DNA from: JOPF133 sp035505095
GTDB taxonomy: Bacteria > Acidobacteriota > Terriglobia > Bryobacterales > Bryobacteraceae
DNA length: 6,064 nt
Direction: 5' to 3'
Assembly: GCA_035505095.1 (NCBI GenBank)
Contig: DATJRE010000492.1
Coordinates: 1-6,064 of the forward strand
Position 1 is the stretch's first letter, and every line of letters begins with the position of its first letter. This document shows positions 1 through 5,926 of the stretch, one piece after another. Position numbers and translations under genes: made by a program. The notes under the pieces were generated by a model. That model had not been told where the DNA came from. It was given only the letters and a program-made list of their open reading frames with translations, and made no database searches.

Positions 1-1206
1 GTCCGCCCGAAGGACGTCCGCGATATTGCCAAAGCTGGTCCGGCGGCCATTCCCAAGCTCCAGGATCTTCTGAAGAATCCGAATGTGGACGTGCGCGTCG
101 AAGCTGTCAAACAGATCACCTCCATCGGCACGCAGCGCAGCCTCGATCCGCTCATCGAGGCCACCAGGGACGCCGATGCGGAAGTTGAGATCCGCGCTAC
201 CGACGGGCTGGTGAATTTCTATCTTCCGGGCTACGTGCAAACCGGAATCGGGGCGAGTTTGAAGCGCGTGGGAACCGGCATCAAAGGCCACTTCACCGAT
301 ACCAACGACCAGGTGATTCCTCCGTTCGTGGTGGTGCGGCCCGAGGTCATCGCAGCGCTGGGCACCCTCGCGCGGGGTAATGGCTCGGTCGATGTGCAGG
401 CCAACGCCGCCCGCGCGCTCGGCATTCTGCGGGCCAAAGCGGCGGTGGACGACCTCATTCAAGCGGCCCATTCCAAGAGCACCGAAGTCATCTACGAGTC
501 CCTCACCGCGCTTCAGAAAATCCGCGACGAATCGGCCGCTCCGCGGATCACCTTCCTGCTCCACGATCTCGACCCCAAAGTGCAGGTGGCGGCCATCGAA
601 ACCACCGGCCTGCTGCTGAATAAATCGGCTGTGCCGGAGCTGATCGGCGTCATGAACCACACCCGCGACGCGCACGTGCGCCGCGCCGCCCTCGAGGCGA
701 TCTCCATGTTACCGCTCGAGTCGAGCCGGCCGATTTACGCTCAGTATTTGAACGACAAGGACGAGAACATGCGCGCGGCAGCCGCGGAGGGCTTCGCGCG
801 GCTAAAGAACCCGTCGGACCTACCGACTATCCAGACAGCCTGGCAGAACGAGGGCAAAACCTCGCCGCGCCTTTCCCTGGCCTTCGCCATGGTGATGCTG
901 GGGAAGACCGAGCTGAGCGAGTTCAGCCCCCTGCAATATCTGATCAACACGTTCGATTCGTCCTCGTACAAGGGCATCGCTTTGCCGTTCCTGGTGGAAT
1001 CGGCACGCAACGAGAACGTGCTCCATTCCCTCTATAAACCCATGGAGAACGGCACCAAGTTCGAGAAGATCGGGCTGCTGCAGGTGCTCGCGCGGAGCGG
1101 AGACCAGTCCAGCATCGCGGAGGCGCAGAAACTGACCAACGACCCCGATAACGATGTGGACCAGGAAGCCTTGCGAACAGTGCGGACCTTGCAGGCGAGG
1201 TTCTGA
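1..1206 (+). CDS. HEAT-repeat protein, 5'-truncated by the window edge
   Basis: The frame is open from base 1 with no stop, and the first in-frame GTG (85) lies inside a helical repeat, so the true start is upstream of the window. The visible 401 residues are helix-pair repeats of the HEAT/PBS-lyase type. Examples are AIPKLQDLLKNPNVDVRVEAV (about 17-36), then SLDPLIEATRDADAEVEIRA, AAVDDLIQAAHSKSTEVIYE, AAPRITFLLHDLDPKVQVAA and SAVPELIGVMNHTRDAHVRR. Each has the usual aliphatic spacing and an Asp/Val-Arg turn. A non-repeat insertion (about residues 75-120, Gly- and Val-rich) interrupts the array. HEAT arrays are protein-protein scaffolds; no catalytic motif is visible and no specific partner can be named. 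Whether the protein is exported cannot be judged because the N-terminus is missing. The family call is firm, the function unknown. Confidence 0.85.
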   Translation, partial: VRPKDVRDIAKAGPAAIPKLQDLLKNPNVDVRVEAVKQITSIGTQRSLDPLIEATRDADAEVEIRATDGLVNFYLPGYVQTGIGASLKRVGTGIKGHFTDTNDQVIPPFVVVRPEVIAALGTLARGNGSVDVQANAARALGILRAKAAVDDLIQAAHSKSTEVIYESLTALQKIRDESAAPRITFLLHDLDPKVQVAAIETTGLLLNKSAVPELIGVMNHTRDAHVRRAALEAISMLPLESSRPIYAQYLNDKDENMRAAAAEGFARLKNPSDLPTIQTAWQNEGKTSPRLSLAFAMVMLGKTELSEFSPLQYLINTFDSSSYKGIALPFLVESARNENVLHSLYKPMENGTKFEKIGLLQVLARSGDQSSIAEAQKLTNDPDNDVDQEALRTVRTLQARF

Positions 1207-1226
1207 GACCCGGCGCACCGGGTCTC
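1205..1226. terminator. Strong hairpin shared by two convergent genes
   Basis: A perfect 9-bp inverted repeat, GAGACCCGG / CCGGGTCTC, encloses the 4-base loop CGCA. It begins within the TGA stop (1204-1206) of the HEAT-repeat gene and lies 24 bases from the stop of the opposing small gene. There is no T-tract on either side, so it is not a classical intrinsic terminator. T-less GC hairpins between convergent genes are nevertheless common in GC-rich bacteria. The palindrome would fold from either strand and so could end both transcripts. Confidence 0.6.
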
Positions 1227-1250
1227 CCCATGCGGCAGAGCCGCGCGCCT

Positions 1251-1460
1251 CTACTTGGCCTTCTTCTGTTTTTGCTGGCCGACGCGCACCTTAAAGTGCA
1301 GCACTTTGCTTTCCTGGAACGCCTTGTGATCGTGGCGCGCCACCGCATCCGCCAGGTACTTATCGACGTCGGCATCCTTGGGCAGGACCGACATCAGGGT
1401 GAAGTTGTCGTTGCAGGTCGGGCAGAAGGGCCGGAACCGCTTCACATTCGGGATTGCCAT
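1251..1460 (-). CDS. Small CXXC-motif protein, 69 residues, unknown function
   Basis: The ATG at 1460 is preferred over the upstream start at 1556. The 32 extra residues would run through the divergent promoter region and into the start of the LOG gene, and a good extended -10 lies just upstream of 1460. The protein starts MAIPNVKRFRPFCPTCNDNF, with one CPTC pair at residues 13-16. It continues with an acidic/Lys-rich middle, a HDH triplet (43-45), a further His at 55, and a very basic tail ending QKQKKAK. One CXXC plus nearby histidines could bind a single zinc, or the cysteines could be redox-active; neither can be proven by eye. The basic tail would suit RNA or DNA contact. No Shine-Dalgarno sequence is seen, consistent with a leaderless or near-leaderless transcript. 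It is convergent with the HEAT-repeat gene and divergent from the LOG gene. Confidence 0.65.
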   Translation of the reverse strand: MAIPNVKRFRPFCPTCNDNFTLMSVLPKDADVDKYLADAVARHDHKAFQESKVLHFKVRVGQQKQKKAK

Positions 1461-1468
1461 ACAGACAT

Positions 1469-1477
1469 AGTGTAGCA
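1469..1477 (-). promoter_or_regulatory. Extended -10 promoter of the small CXXC gene
   Basis: On the minus strand the bases read TGCTACACT, that is TG-N-TACACT, a close match to an extended -10 (TGNTATAAT). The box ends 8 bases before the ATG at 1460, so transcription would begin almost at the start codon. No convincing -35 is seen, as is usual for extended -10 promoters. Confidence 0.45.
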
Positions 1478-1518
1478 GAGCCGGCCGCTCCCCCGGTTTA
1501 ACCCCCGGCGCCCGATTG

Positions 1519-1527
1519 TGGCATGCT
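1519..1527 (+). promoter_or_regulatory. Candidate extended -10 promoter of the LOG-aroA unit
   Basis: The bases TG-G-CATGCT form a TGN extended element before a poor -10 (3 of 6 matches). The box ends 9 bases before the ATG at 1537, which would give a leader of only a few bases and fits the absence of a Shine-Dalgarno sequence. The same TGGCATG-T string recurs as TGGCATGAT at 3536-3544, upstream of the DUF4365-like gene. The recurrence supports a real element, but no good -35 is present here. Confidence 0.35.
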
Positions 1528-1536
1528 GTAAGTTCG

Positions 1537-2130
1537 ATGCCCGATTCCCTGCGCACGGTTTGCGTCTACTGCGCCTCCAGCGACCGGACCCCAGCGGTCT
1601 ACCACGAGGCCGCCGCGCGGCTGGGCCGCCATCTGGCCGGCGAAGGCTTCCGCATTGTCTACGGCGGAGGCGCCACCGGTTCCATGGGCCGGCTGGCCTG
1701 CGCCGCCCTGGATGCCGGCGGCCGCGTTACCGGCGTTCTGCCCCATTTCATGGACGAACTGGAATGGGGCCACCGCTCGTTGAGCGAACTCCGCCTGGTG
1801 GACGATATGCACCAGCGCAAACGCCTGATGCTGGAGCTTTCCGACGCCGTGGTGGCCTTGCCCGGCGGCTGCGGCACTTTCGAGGAATTGCTGGAAGCCA
1901 TCACCTGGAAACGGCTGGGCCTCTTTCTGGGACCCATCGCCATTGTCAACGTGAACGGCTTCTACGATCCCCTAGCGGAGTTGCTGGCGCGCTCCATCAC
2001 CGAGCGGTTCATGGACGAGAAGCACGGCGCCATGTGGTCGATGGTCCGCGAGGTGGAGGAAGTGGCCAACGTTCTGCGGTCGGCGCCGCCGTGGTCCGCC
2101 AATGCCCGCGCCTTCGCCGTGCCACGGTAG
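1537..2130 (+). CDS. LOG-family nucleoside 5'-monophosphate phosphoribohydrolase (TIGR00730 type)
   Basis: This 197-residue protein has the full length and motifs of the LOG ('lonely guy') family, cytosolic Rossmann-fold enzymes. They split a nucleoside 5'-monophosphate, classically a cytokinin nucleotide, into free base and ribose 5-phosphate. Visible features are the start VCVYCASSD (8-16), the phosphate-binding loop YGGGATGSMG (42-51), the Arg of MHQRK (91-95), and the family signature PGGCGTFEE (109-117) with its catalytic Glu. The ATG at 1537 is chosen over the TTG at 1516 because it places the first beta-strand at the usual position, while the TTG lies in the promoter region. Members are often annotated 'lysine decarboxylase', a historical error. 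In a free-living bacterium the substrate may be AMP-like rather than cytokinin. aroA follows after 12 bases, so the two are probably co-transcribed. Family call firm, substrate uncertain. Confidence 0.93.
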   Translation: MPDSLRTVCVYCASSDRTPAVYHEAAARLGRHLAGEGFRIVYGGGATGSMGRLACAALDAGGRVTGVLPHFMDELEWGHRSLSELRLVDDMHQRKRLMLELSDAVVALPGGCGTFEELLEAITWKRLGLFLGPIAIVNVNGFYDPLAELLARSITERFMDEKHGAMWSMVREVEEVANVLRSAPPWSANARAFAVPR

Positions 2131-2142
2131 CATAAGAGTTCC

Positions 2143-3432
2143 ATGCAAAAGCGCATCTCCGCCGCCGGCCCTCTGCGCGGCTCCCTGTCCCTGCCGGGCG
2201 ATAAATCCATCTCCCACCGTTACGCCCTGATTGCCTCGATTGCCGAGGGCGCCACGCGTATCCGCAATTATTCGACCGGCGCCGATTGCCATTCCACGCT
2301 GGGATGCGTGCGCGCGCTGGGCATCCCGGTGGAAGGCACGGGCACGGAGTTCGTCATCCACGGCCGCGGACTGGATGGATTGCGCGCGCCCGCCGCCGAT
2401 CTGGACGCCGGCAACTCCGGCTCGACCATCCGCATGCTTTCGGGAATTCTGGCCGCGCAGTTCTTCACCAGCCGCATCTTCGGCGACGAATCGCTTTCCC
2501 GCCGCCCCATGCAGCGCATCATCCAGCCGCTGGAGCAGATGGGCGCGCGTATCCGCGCCCGCGAGGGCCGCTTTCCGCCGCTCGAAATCCACGGCGGCCC
2601 GCTTACGGCCATCGAGTATGCCTTGCCGGTGGCCAGCGCCCAGGTGAAGACGTGCGTGCTGCTGGCCGGCCTGTATGCGGAGGGCGAAACGGCGGTCACC
2701 GGCCCGGTGGCCTCGCGGGATCACACCGAAGTGGCCCTGCGGGAGTTCGGCGCGGAGATCACGGTCGCGCCGCACCGCATTGCCATCGAGGGCCGCGCCA
2801 AGCTGTCCCCGCTGGATCTGGACGTACCCTCGGATCTTTCCTCCGCGGCCTTCTTCCTGGCGGCGGCGCTGCTGGTGCCCGGATCGCGGCTGGCCGTCCG
2901 CGGCGTAGGCATGAACCCCACCCGCGCCGCGCTGCTCGATTTTCTGCGCGGCATGGGCGCGCGCCTGCGGATTCCCGATCTCGAAAGCCGCCATGGCGAA
3001 CTGGTGGGCGAGATCGAGGTGGAATTCTCGGAACTCGCCGGCGGCACGATCGAGGGCGCGCTCACCGCCGCGCTGATTGATGAGATCCCCGTGCTGGCGG
3101 TGCTGGGAGCCGCGAGCGAGCACGGCCTGACCGTGCGCGACGCCTCCGAACTCCGCATCAAGGAAACCGACCGCATCCGCACGGTGGTGGAGAACCTGCG
3201 CCGCATGGGCGTGGCCGCGGAGGAGCTTCCGGATGGCATGGCCATCCCCGGCCGGCAGAAGTTCCACGGCGCCGAACTGGATTCCTTCGGCGACCACCGG
3301 ATCGCCATGGCCTTCGCGGTGGCAGCTCTGGCCGCGGAAGGTGAGTCGGTGATTCGGGACGCCGAAGCCGCCTCGGTTTCGTTTCCGGAGTTCTGGGACA
3401 CGCTGGAAAGGATGGGCAACCAGGCCGCCTGA
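2143..3432 (+). CDS. aroA: 3-phosphoshikimate 1-carboxyvinyltransferase (EPSP synthase)
   Basis: The enzyme joins shikimate 3-phosphate and phosphoenolpyruvate to make EPSP, the sixth step of the shikimate pathway to chorismate and aromatic amino acids; it is cytosolic. At 429 residues it is full length for the family. Motifs run in order: PGDKSISHR (18-26), LDAGNSGSTIRML (87-99, PEP site), DESLSRRPM (115-123), SAQVK (165-169), RDHTE (192-196), Asp313 of LIDEIP, RIKETDRI (338-345, Glu341) and GDHRIAMA (383-390). Asp313 and Glu341 match the catalytic pair known from the E. coli enzyme. SAQVK and RDHTE resemble the class II (CP4-like) branch, but Gly is kept at residue 93, where CP4 has the Ala linked to glyphosate tolerance. 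The start ATG has a weak AAGAG (2134-2138) four bases before it. A CATAAG -10-like box (2131-2136) might add a second promoter. Identity is firm. Confidence 0.97.
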   Translation: MQKRISAAGPLRGSLSLPGDKSISHRYALIASIAEGATRIRNYSTGADCHSTLGCVRALGIPVEGTGTEFVIHGRGLDGLRAPAADLDAGNSGSTIRMLSGILAAQFFTSRIFGDESLSRRPMQRIIQPLEQMGARIRAREGRFPPLEIHGGPLTAIEYALPVASAQVKTCVLLAGLYAEGETAVTGPVASRDHTEVALREFGAEITVAPHRIAIEGRAKLSPLDLDVPSDLSSAAFFLAAALLVPGSRLAVRGVGMNPTRAALLDFLRGMGARLRIPDLESRHGELVGEIEVEFSELAGGTIEGALTAALIDEIPVLAVLGAASEHGLTVRDASELRIKETDRIRTVVENLRRMGVAAEELPDGMAIPGRQKFHGAELDSFGDHRIAMAFAVAALAAEGESVIRDAEAASVSFPEFWDTLERMGNQAA

Positions 3433-3467
3433 GTGCCTTGGGTCCCCAGCGACCAACTCACGCCCCA

Positions 3468-3489
3468 TCCGAGGCGTACCGCAGTCGGA
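3468..3489 (+). terminator. Possible hairpin after aroA
   Basis: TCCGA (3468-3472) pairs with TCGGA (3485-3489), and inside them GCG (3474-3476) pairs with CGC (3480-3482) around a TAC loop. The two stems are separated by a small internal loop. It sits 36 bases past the aroA stop but has no T-tract, so terminator function is only a guess from position and GC content. Confidence 0.25.
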
Positions 3490-3515
3490 ATCCCGGCGGG
3501 TGCCCGAGAAAGCAT

Positions 3516-3544
3516 TTGTGCGGACTTCCGTTTTCTGGCATGAT
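3516..3544 (+). promoter_or_regulatory. Candidate promoter of the DUF4365-like operon
   Basis: TTGTGC (3516-3521) and CATGAT (3539-3544) are spaced by exactly 17 bases, and a TG-N sits directly before CATGAT, so both -35 and extended -10 features are present. The leader to the ATG at 3601 would be about 50 bases. TGGC (3536-3539), GCCA (3547-3550) and TGGC (3552-3555) form alternating inverted half-sites over the -10 and presumed start point, which could be an operator. Confidence 0.45.
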
Positions 3545-3577
3545 GAGCCATTGGCAGCCCTGAACCAAAACAACACA

Positions 3578-3595
3578 CGACTTCTGCCCAAGTCG
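3578..3595 (+). promoter_or_regulatory. Hairpin directly before the DUF4365-like start codon
   Basis: CGACTT and AAGTCG are perfect 6-bp arms around the loop CTGCCC. The hairpin ends 5 bases before the ATG at 3601, in the place where a Shine-Dalgarno sequence would normally lie; none is visible. It could regulate translation or mark a protein-binding dyad. The preceding leader (3562-3577) is A/C-rich and probably unstructured. Confidence 0.35.
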
Positions 3596-3600
3596 CACCC

Positions 3601-4086
3601 ATGCACCTGACCCACCGCCAGGAGCAGTTCTCCAATGCCTTTATCGAGGCCGTCGCCGCCGTCGCCGGCTGTTCCGCTGCGCAAAACTCGGTTGACAACG
3701 ACAGCATCGACTGGACGCTGTCGAACCGCCTTCCCCGCCGTCCAAAACTCGACATCCAACTGAAGTGCACGTGCAACGCCGGCGGCCCTCAGGAAAACAT
3801 CCGCTTTCCACTCCCCATCAAGAATTATCGCGATCTCATCCTGCCGGATCTCTCCAATCCGCGGATCCTGGTTGTTGTCGTCGTGCCCGAGGAAATCGAA
3901 GGATGGATGGAACAAACGCCCGAACGCCTGACTCTCCGGCGCTGCGCTTACTGGGTTTCCCTTTTGGGGCTTGCGGAGAGCGACAATGAGAATACGGTAA
4001 CGGTTGACGTGCCGCGCGCCAATCTCTTCACCGTTGACGCGCTCAGCCGAATGATGCAACGAATCGACGATAGGCAACTTTTATGA
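3601..4086 (+). CDS. DUF4365-like protein with a PD-(D/E)XK-type nuclease signature
   Basis: This 161-residue protein is soluble and matches my recall of the DUF4365 family, which is about this length. The N-terminal helix (MHLTHRQEQF..., residues 1-23) carries Glu8 and Glu16. Then come NDSIDW (33-38, with Asp37) and LDIQLKCT (50-57, with Asp51, Gln53 and Lys55). An acidic residue on one strand followed by QxK on the next resembles the (E/Q)xK core of Mrr- and NERD-like members of the PD-(D/E)XK nuclease fold. A hydrophobic strand ILVVVVVP (89-96), RRCAYWVSL (113-121) and VPRANLFTVDAL (137-148) complete the domain. The ATG at 3601 is the first ATG, GTG or TTG after an in-frame TGA at 3544. 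Its stop overlaps the next start as ATGA, so the two proteins are probably made together. Nuclease activity is inferred from pattern only; a role in DNA or RNA cleavage, perhaps in defence, is a hypothesis. Confidence 0.75.
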   Translation: MHLTHRQEQFSNAFIEAVAAVAGCSAAQNSVDNDSIDWTLSNRLPRRPKLDIQLKCTCNAGGPQENIRFPLPIKNYRDLILPDLSNPRILVVVVVPEEIEGWMEQTPERLTLRRCAYWVSLLGLAESDNENTVTVDVPRANLFTVDALSRMMQRIDDRQLL

Positions 4087-5231
4087 GAGCGACCATCCGG
4101 GATCAGGAGACGCTGAAGACTATTCGGCCCTTGGAGTTGGTCGGCTACCTGCGGGCACAGGGCTGGCGGCAGATTTCGGAAATCGATGAAAGGTCCTCGT
4201 TGTGGGGAGGTCCCTGCCGGGACCACGGTCATGAGGACGAAGAGGTCGTCGTGCCTCTACGGCAAGAGATTGGAGATTTCGCTCTCCGCGTGAGCGAGGT
4301 CTTGAGAACTTTGGAGCACGTCGAGCAGCGTTCTCAATTGGAAATCCTGCGCGATCTGCTGACGTCCTCTTCCGACTTGATTCGAATCCGGGCTTCTGCC
4401 AGCCAAACCACAGCCGGTTCCATTCCATTGGATTTGGGAGTCCGATTCGTCGAAGAGGCCCGCGAGATGATGCTCGCGGCCGCCTGTTCGGCAATCGATC
4501 CGCGGCCCTATTTTGCCAGGCGAAAGCCGGTTCAAGCCAATGAATACTTAAGCCGTGTTCGCATGGGACAAACCGAGCGTGGGAGCTTCGTCCTGACAAT
4601 CCTCTCCCCCGTACCGCCGGGTTTGCGCCCTCCCGAGCCGCTTGACGGGGTTCTTCCTGAGCCCTTCGAGAGGAAAGTTAGCCAGACTCTCGCATCCGGG
4701 CTGTCGGCCGCCCGGTTGGCCGCCCAGCGCGCAACCGTCTCGGGCGATGTACAGCCATTTCGCGAAGCCGTCCCGCGCGGCGTCAGCGCTAACCTCTGCG
4801 ATGCTCTGGTTGGGCTCGGACAGGTGAGCTCGGCCGAAGGAATCGAGGTCGCCATTTCGTGGTCTCGCAACCGGCCGCTTGATCAGTCGGCGCAAAGCCA
4901 GTATCGGTTTTCCCCGGACATGGTTCCGGTCTTCGCGGAAGCGTCCAGGCTGTTTAAGGAGACGGAGCCAAGAGAGGATGTCGAAATAGAAGGCTTCGTC
5001 ATCGATCTCCATCGCGACGAGGGCGCTCCGTCGGGCCGGGTTGCCGTGAGCGCCCTGATTGATGAGAATCTCCGCAAGATTTCCATCGATCTTGCCGAGA
5101 ATGACTATGCTCTGGCGCTTCGCGCACACGGCGAGCAGCGACGCATTCGGGCTACTGGAGACCTCATCAAACAAGGCCGCTCTTACCGTCTAGTGAAGCC
5201 CGGACACGTTGCGCTCGCTGCCGAGGATTGA
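4083..5231 (+). CDS. Unknown protein coupled to the DUF4365-like gene; possible C-terminal OB-like domain
   Basis: I do not recognise this 382-residue protein. The start ATG (4083) overlaps the previous stop as ATGA, which argues for translational coupling and joint function. No signal peptide or membrane helix is visible. Residues 10-60 have a PLELVGYLRAQGW... SSLWGG... VVVPL pattern suggesting a small alpha/beta domain. Residues 60-135 are largely helical (DFALRVSEVLRTLEHVEQRS). A Pro-rich linker lies at 174-194 (PVPPGLRPPEP). From about 298 to 375 a string of short strands (VEIEGFVIDLHR, GRVAVSALID, LRKISIDL, RRIRATGDLIKQGRSYRL) looks like an OB-like or similar beta-barrel that could bind nucleic acid; this is inference. 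There is no ATPase, kinase or known toxin motif. It is likely the partner, inhibitor or specificity subunit of the nuclease-like protein. Gene call firm, function unknown. Confidence 0.85.
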   Translation: MRATIRDQETLKTIRPLELVGYLRAQGWRQISEIDERSSLWGGPCRDHGHEDEEVVVPLRQEIGDFALRVSEVLRTLEHVEQRSQLEILRDLLTSSSDLIRIRASASQTTAGSIPLDLGVRFVEEAREMMLAAACSAIDPRPYFARRKPVQANEYLSRVRMGQTERGSFVLTILSPVPPGLRPPEPLDGVLPEPFERKVSQTLASGLSAARLAAQRATVSGDVQPFREAVPRGVSANLCDALVGLGQVSSAEGIEVAISWSRNRPLDQSAQSQYRFSPDMVPVFAEASRLFKETEPREDVEIEGFVIDLHRDEGAPSGRVAVSALIDENLRKISIDLAENDYALALRAHGEQRRIRATGDLIKQGRSYRLVKPGHVALAAED

Positions 5232-5260
5232 ACCTGAGTATTTCCAGGCCATCCTTGGCA

Positions 5261-5280
5261 CAGAAGTCATCGGCCTTCTG
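5261..5280. terminator. Weak inverted repeat between convergent operons
   Basis: CAGAAG and CTTCTG (6 bp each, perfect) flank the loop TCATCGGC in the 120-base spacer between the two convergent gene pairs. Stability would be modest and no T-tract follows on either strand, so it is only a positional candidate for a terminator. Nothing else is evident in 5232-5351. Confidence 0.2.
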
Positions 5281-5351
5281 ATCGTTACTCCTGCAATGGA
5301 ATCGGGGATTGCGGACCATGCTTGGAAGGTGTCGGAGTTGCTAGCACAATC

Positions 5352-5663
5352 CTATTCAGATTTACCCCAATGTTGCATCATCCAAGGCCACCCATCTTTA
5401 CTTCCAAAGCCAGAAAAGGCGGTCGGCTCTACTTCCATTACCAAAATAAATGTTCCCTGCCCAATAAGTCTTCTCAACTCATCCCTTAATCCAGATGGCG
5501 TGCCCTCTCCAGATTCATCTACTGTGAGCCAAATATTTTCAAACCAATGCCAGACAGGCCATTCTTTACGCTTTAAGTAAGCAGTAATGATATTTCTTTG
5601 TATGACATTCGCTCCAGACGGCGCCCCCGTGGCAGAACTTGTGCATACAATAAATTTTTTCAT
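5352..5663 (-). CDS. Trp-rich small protein, possible Cas2/SinR-like ferredoxin fold
   Basis: This 103-residue soluble protein has an excellent ribosome binding site: the minus strand reads GGAGGGGGCGAA directly before the ATG at 5663. That start overlaps the upstream stop as ATGA, so it is the second gene of a coupled pair. The order strand (KKFIVCTSS, 2-10), helix (IQRNIITAYLKR, 21-32), strand (HWFENIWLTVDES, 39-51), helix (LRDELRRLIG, 59-68), strand (TFILVMEVEP, 71-80) recalls SinR/Cas2-like small ferredoxin-fold proteins. In those, a '...STWLV...LRD.L...LLV.EV' pattern is typical. Seven tryptophans (35, 38, 40, 45, 92, 94, 99) are unusual for its size. There is no cas gene or repeat array nearby, so a CRISPR role is not implied. 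The fold is a weak inference and the function unknown. The spelling is AT-richer than in the genes to the left. Confidence 0.7.
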   Translation of the reverse strand: MKKFIVCTSSATGAPSGANVIQRNIITAYLKRKEWPVWHWFENIWLTVDESGEGTPSGLRDELRRLIGQGTFILVMEVEPTAFSGFGSKDGWPWMMQHWGKSE

Positions 5664-5881
5664 TTCGCCCCCTCCGGTTCGGTCTTTACGGCGGGGATCT
5701 CCGAGGGTTTCTGATCTGTCTCTAGGAATCCTGCTATATTGTCGCCATAAGCGCTATGTTCAATAGCCAATTTTGACAGGTGAAACCGCTCTGAACGAAG
5801 GGCATCTCTATCGTTCACCAATAAATAAAAATACGCGAACAGATAGGACACCGCAATGGAAATAGATGTTATGCCCAACAT
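5660..5881 (-). CDS. Small single-pass membrane protein, unknown function
   Basis: From the ATG at 5881 this is 73 residues. A hydrophobic segment, MLGITSISIAVSYLFAYFYL (1-20), is followed by a soluble tail with LRSERFHLSKLAIEHSAYGD and a Pro/Glu/Lys-rich end. It would be an inner-membrane protein with a short tail; topology is not clear. No good ribosome site precedes the ATG at 5881. The frame stays open upstream to 5923 (14 more codons, with LEHLPSW before the membrane segment), where an ATT follows a TAG stop and a GAGG lies 4 bases before it. The true start may therefore be non-canonical, or the gene may have lost its 5' end. It is translationally coupled by ATGA to the Trp-rich protein, suggesting a membrane-anchored partner. 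The call as a gene rests on coupling and composition. Confidence 0.6.
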   Translation of the reverse strand: MLGITSISIAVSYLFAYFYLLVNDRDALRSERFHLSKLAIEHSAYGDNIAGFLETDQKPSEIPAVKTEPEGAK

Positions 5882-5926
5882 TATGGATATCCAACTGGGG
5901 AGGTGCTCTAGGCCAGAAGCAATCTA

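Noticed and set aside
2286..3080. Plus-strand 264-codon frame inside aroA
   Set aside because: It is a shifted frame of aroA with an Arg/Gly/His-rich product and no motifs; aroA itself is intact.
3536..3556. Sigma-54-like TGGCA...TTGGCA pair
   Set aside because: The GG and GC elements are about 17 bases apart instead of 12, so they do not fit a -24/-12 promoter.
3536..3564. Possible insertion-sequence end or short inverted repeats
   Set aside because: No transposase, target duplication or second copy was found in the window; the symmetric half-sites are short and better read as an operator.
1972..4077. A 701-codon open frame on the minus strand across LOG, aroA and the DUF4365-like gene
   Set aside because: It lies opposite two well-supported conserved genes and crosses intergenic DNA. 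Its product is low-complexity Arg/Gly/His/Ala-rich, as expected for the antisense frame of GC-rich genes.
5209..5580. Plus-strand 123-codon frame from a TTG
   Set aside because: It has no ribosome site, overlaps the end of the 382-residue gene and then most of the minus-strand Trp-rich gene, which has a consensus ribosome site and a coupled start.
5352..5663. CRISPR cas2 gene
   Set aside because: Only a general fold-like pattern is seen; there is no cas1, no repeat-spacer array, and the family's key residues cannot be confirmed by eye.
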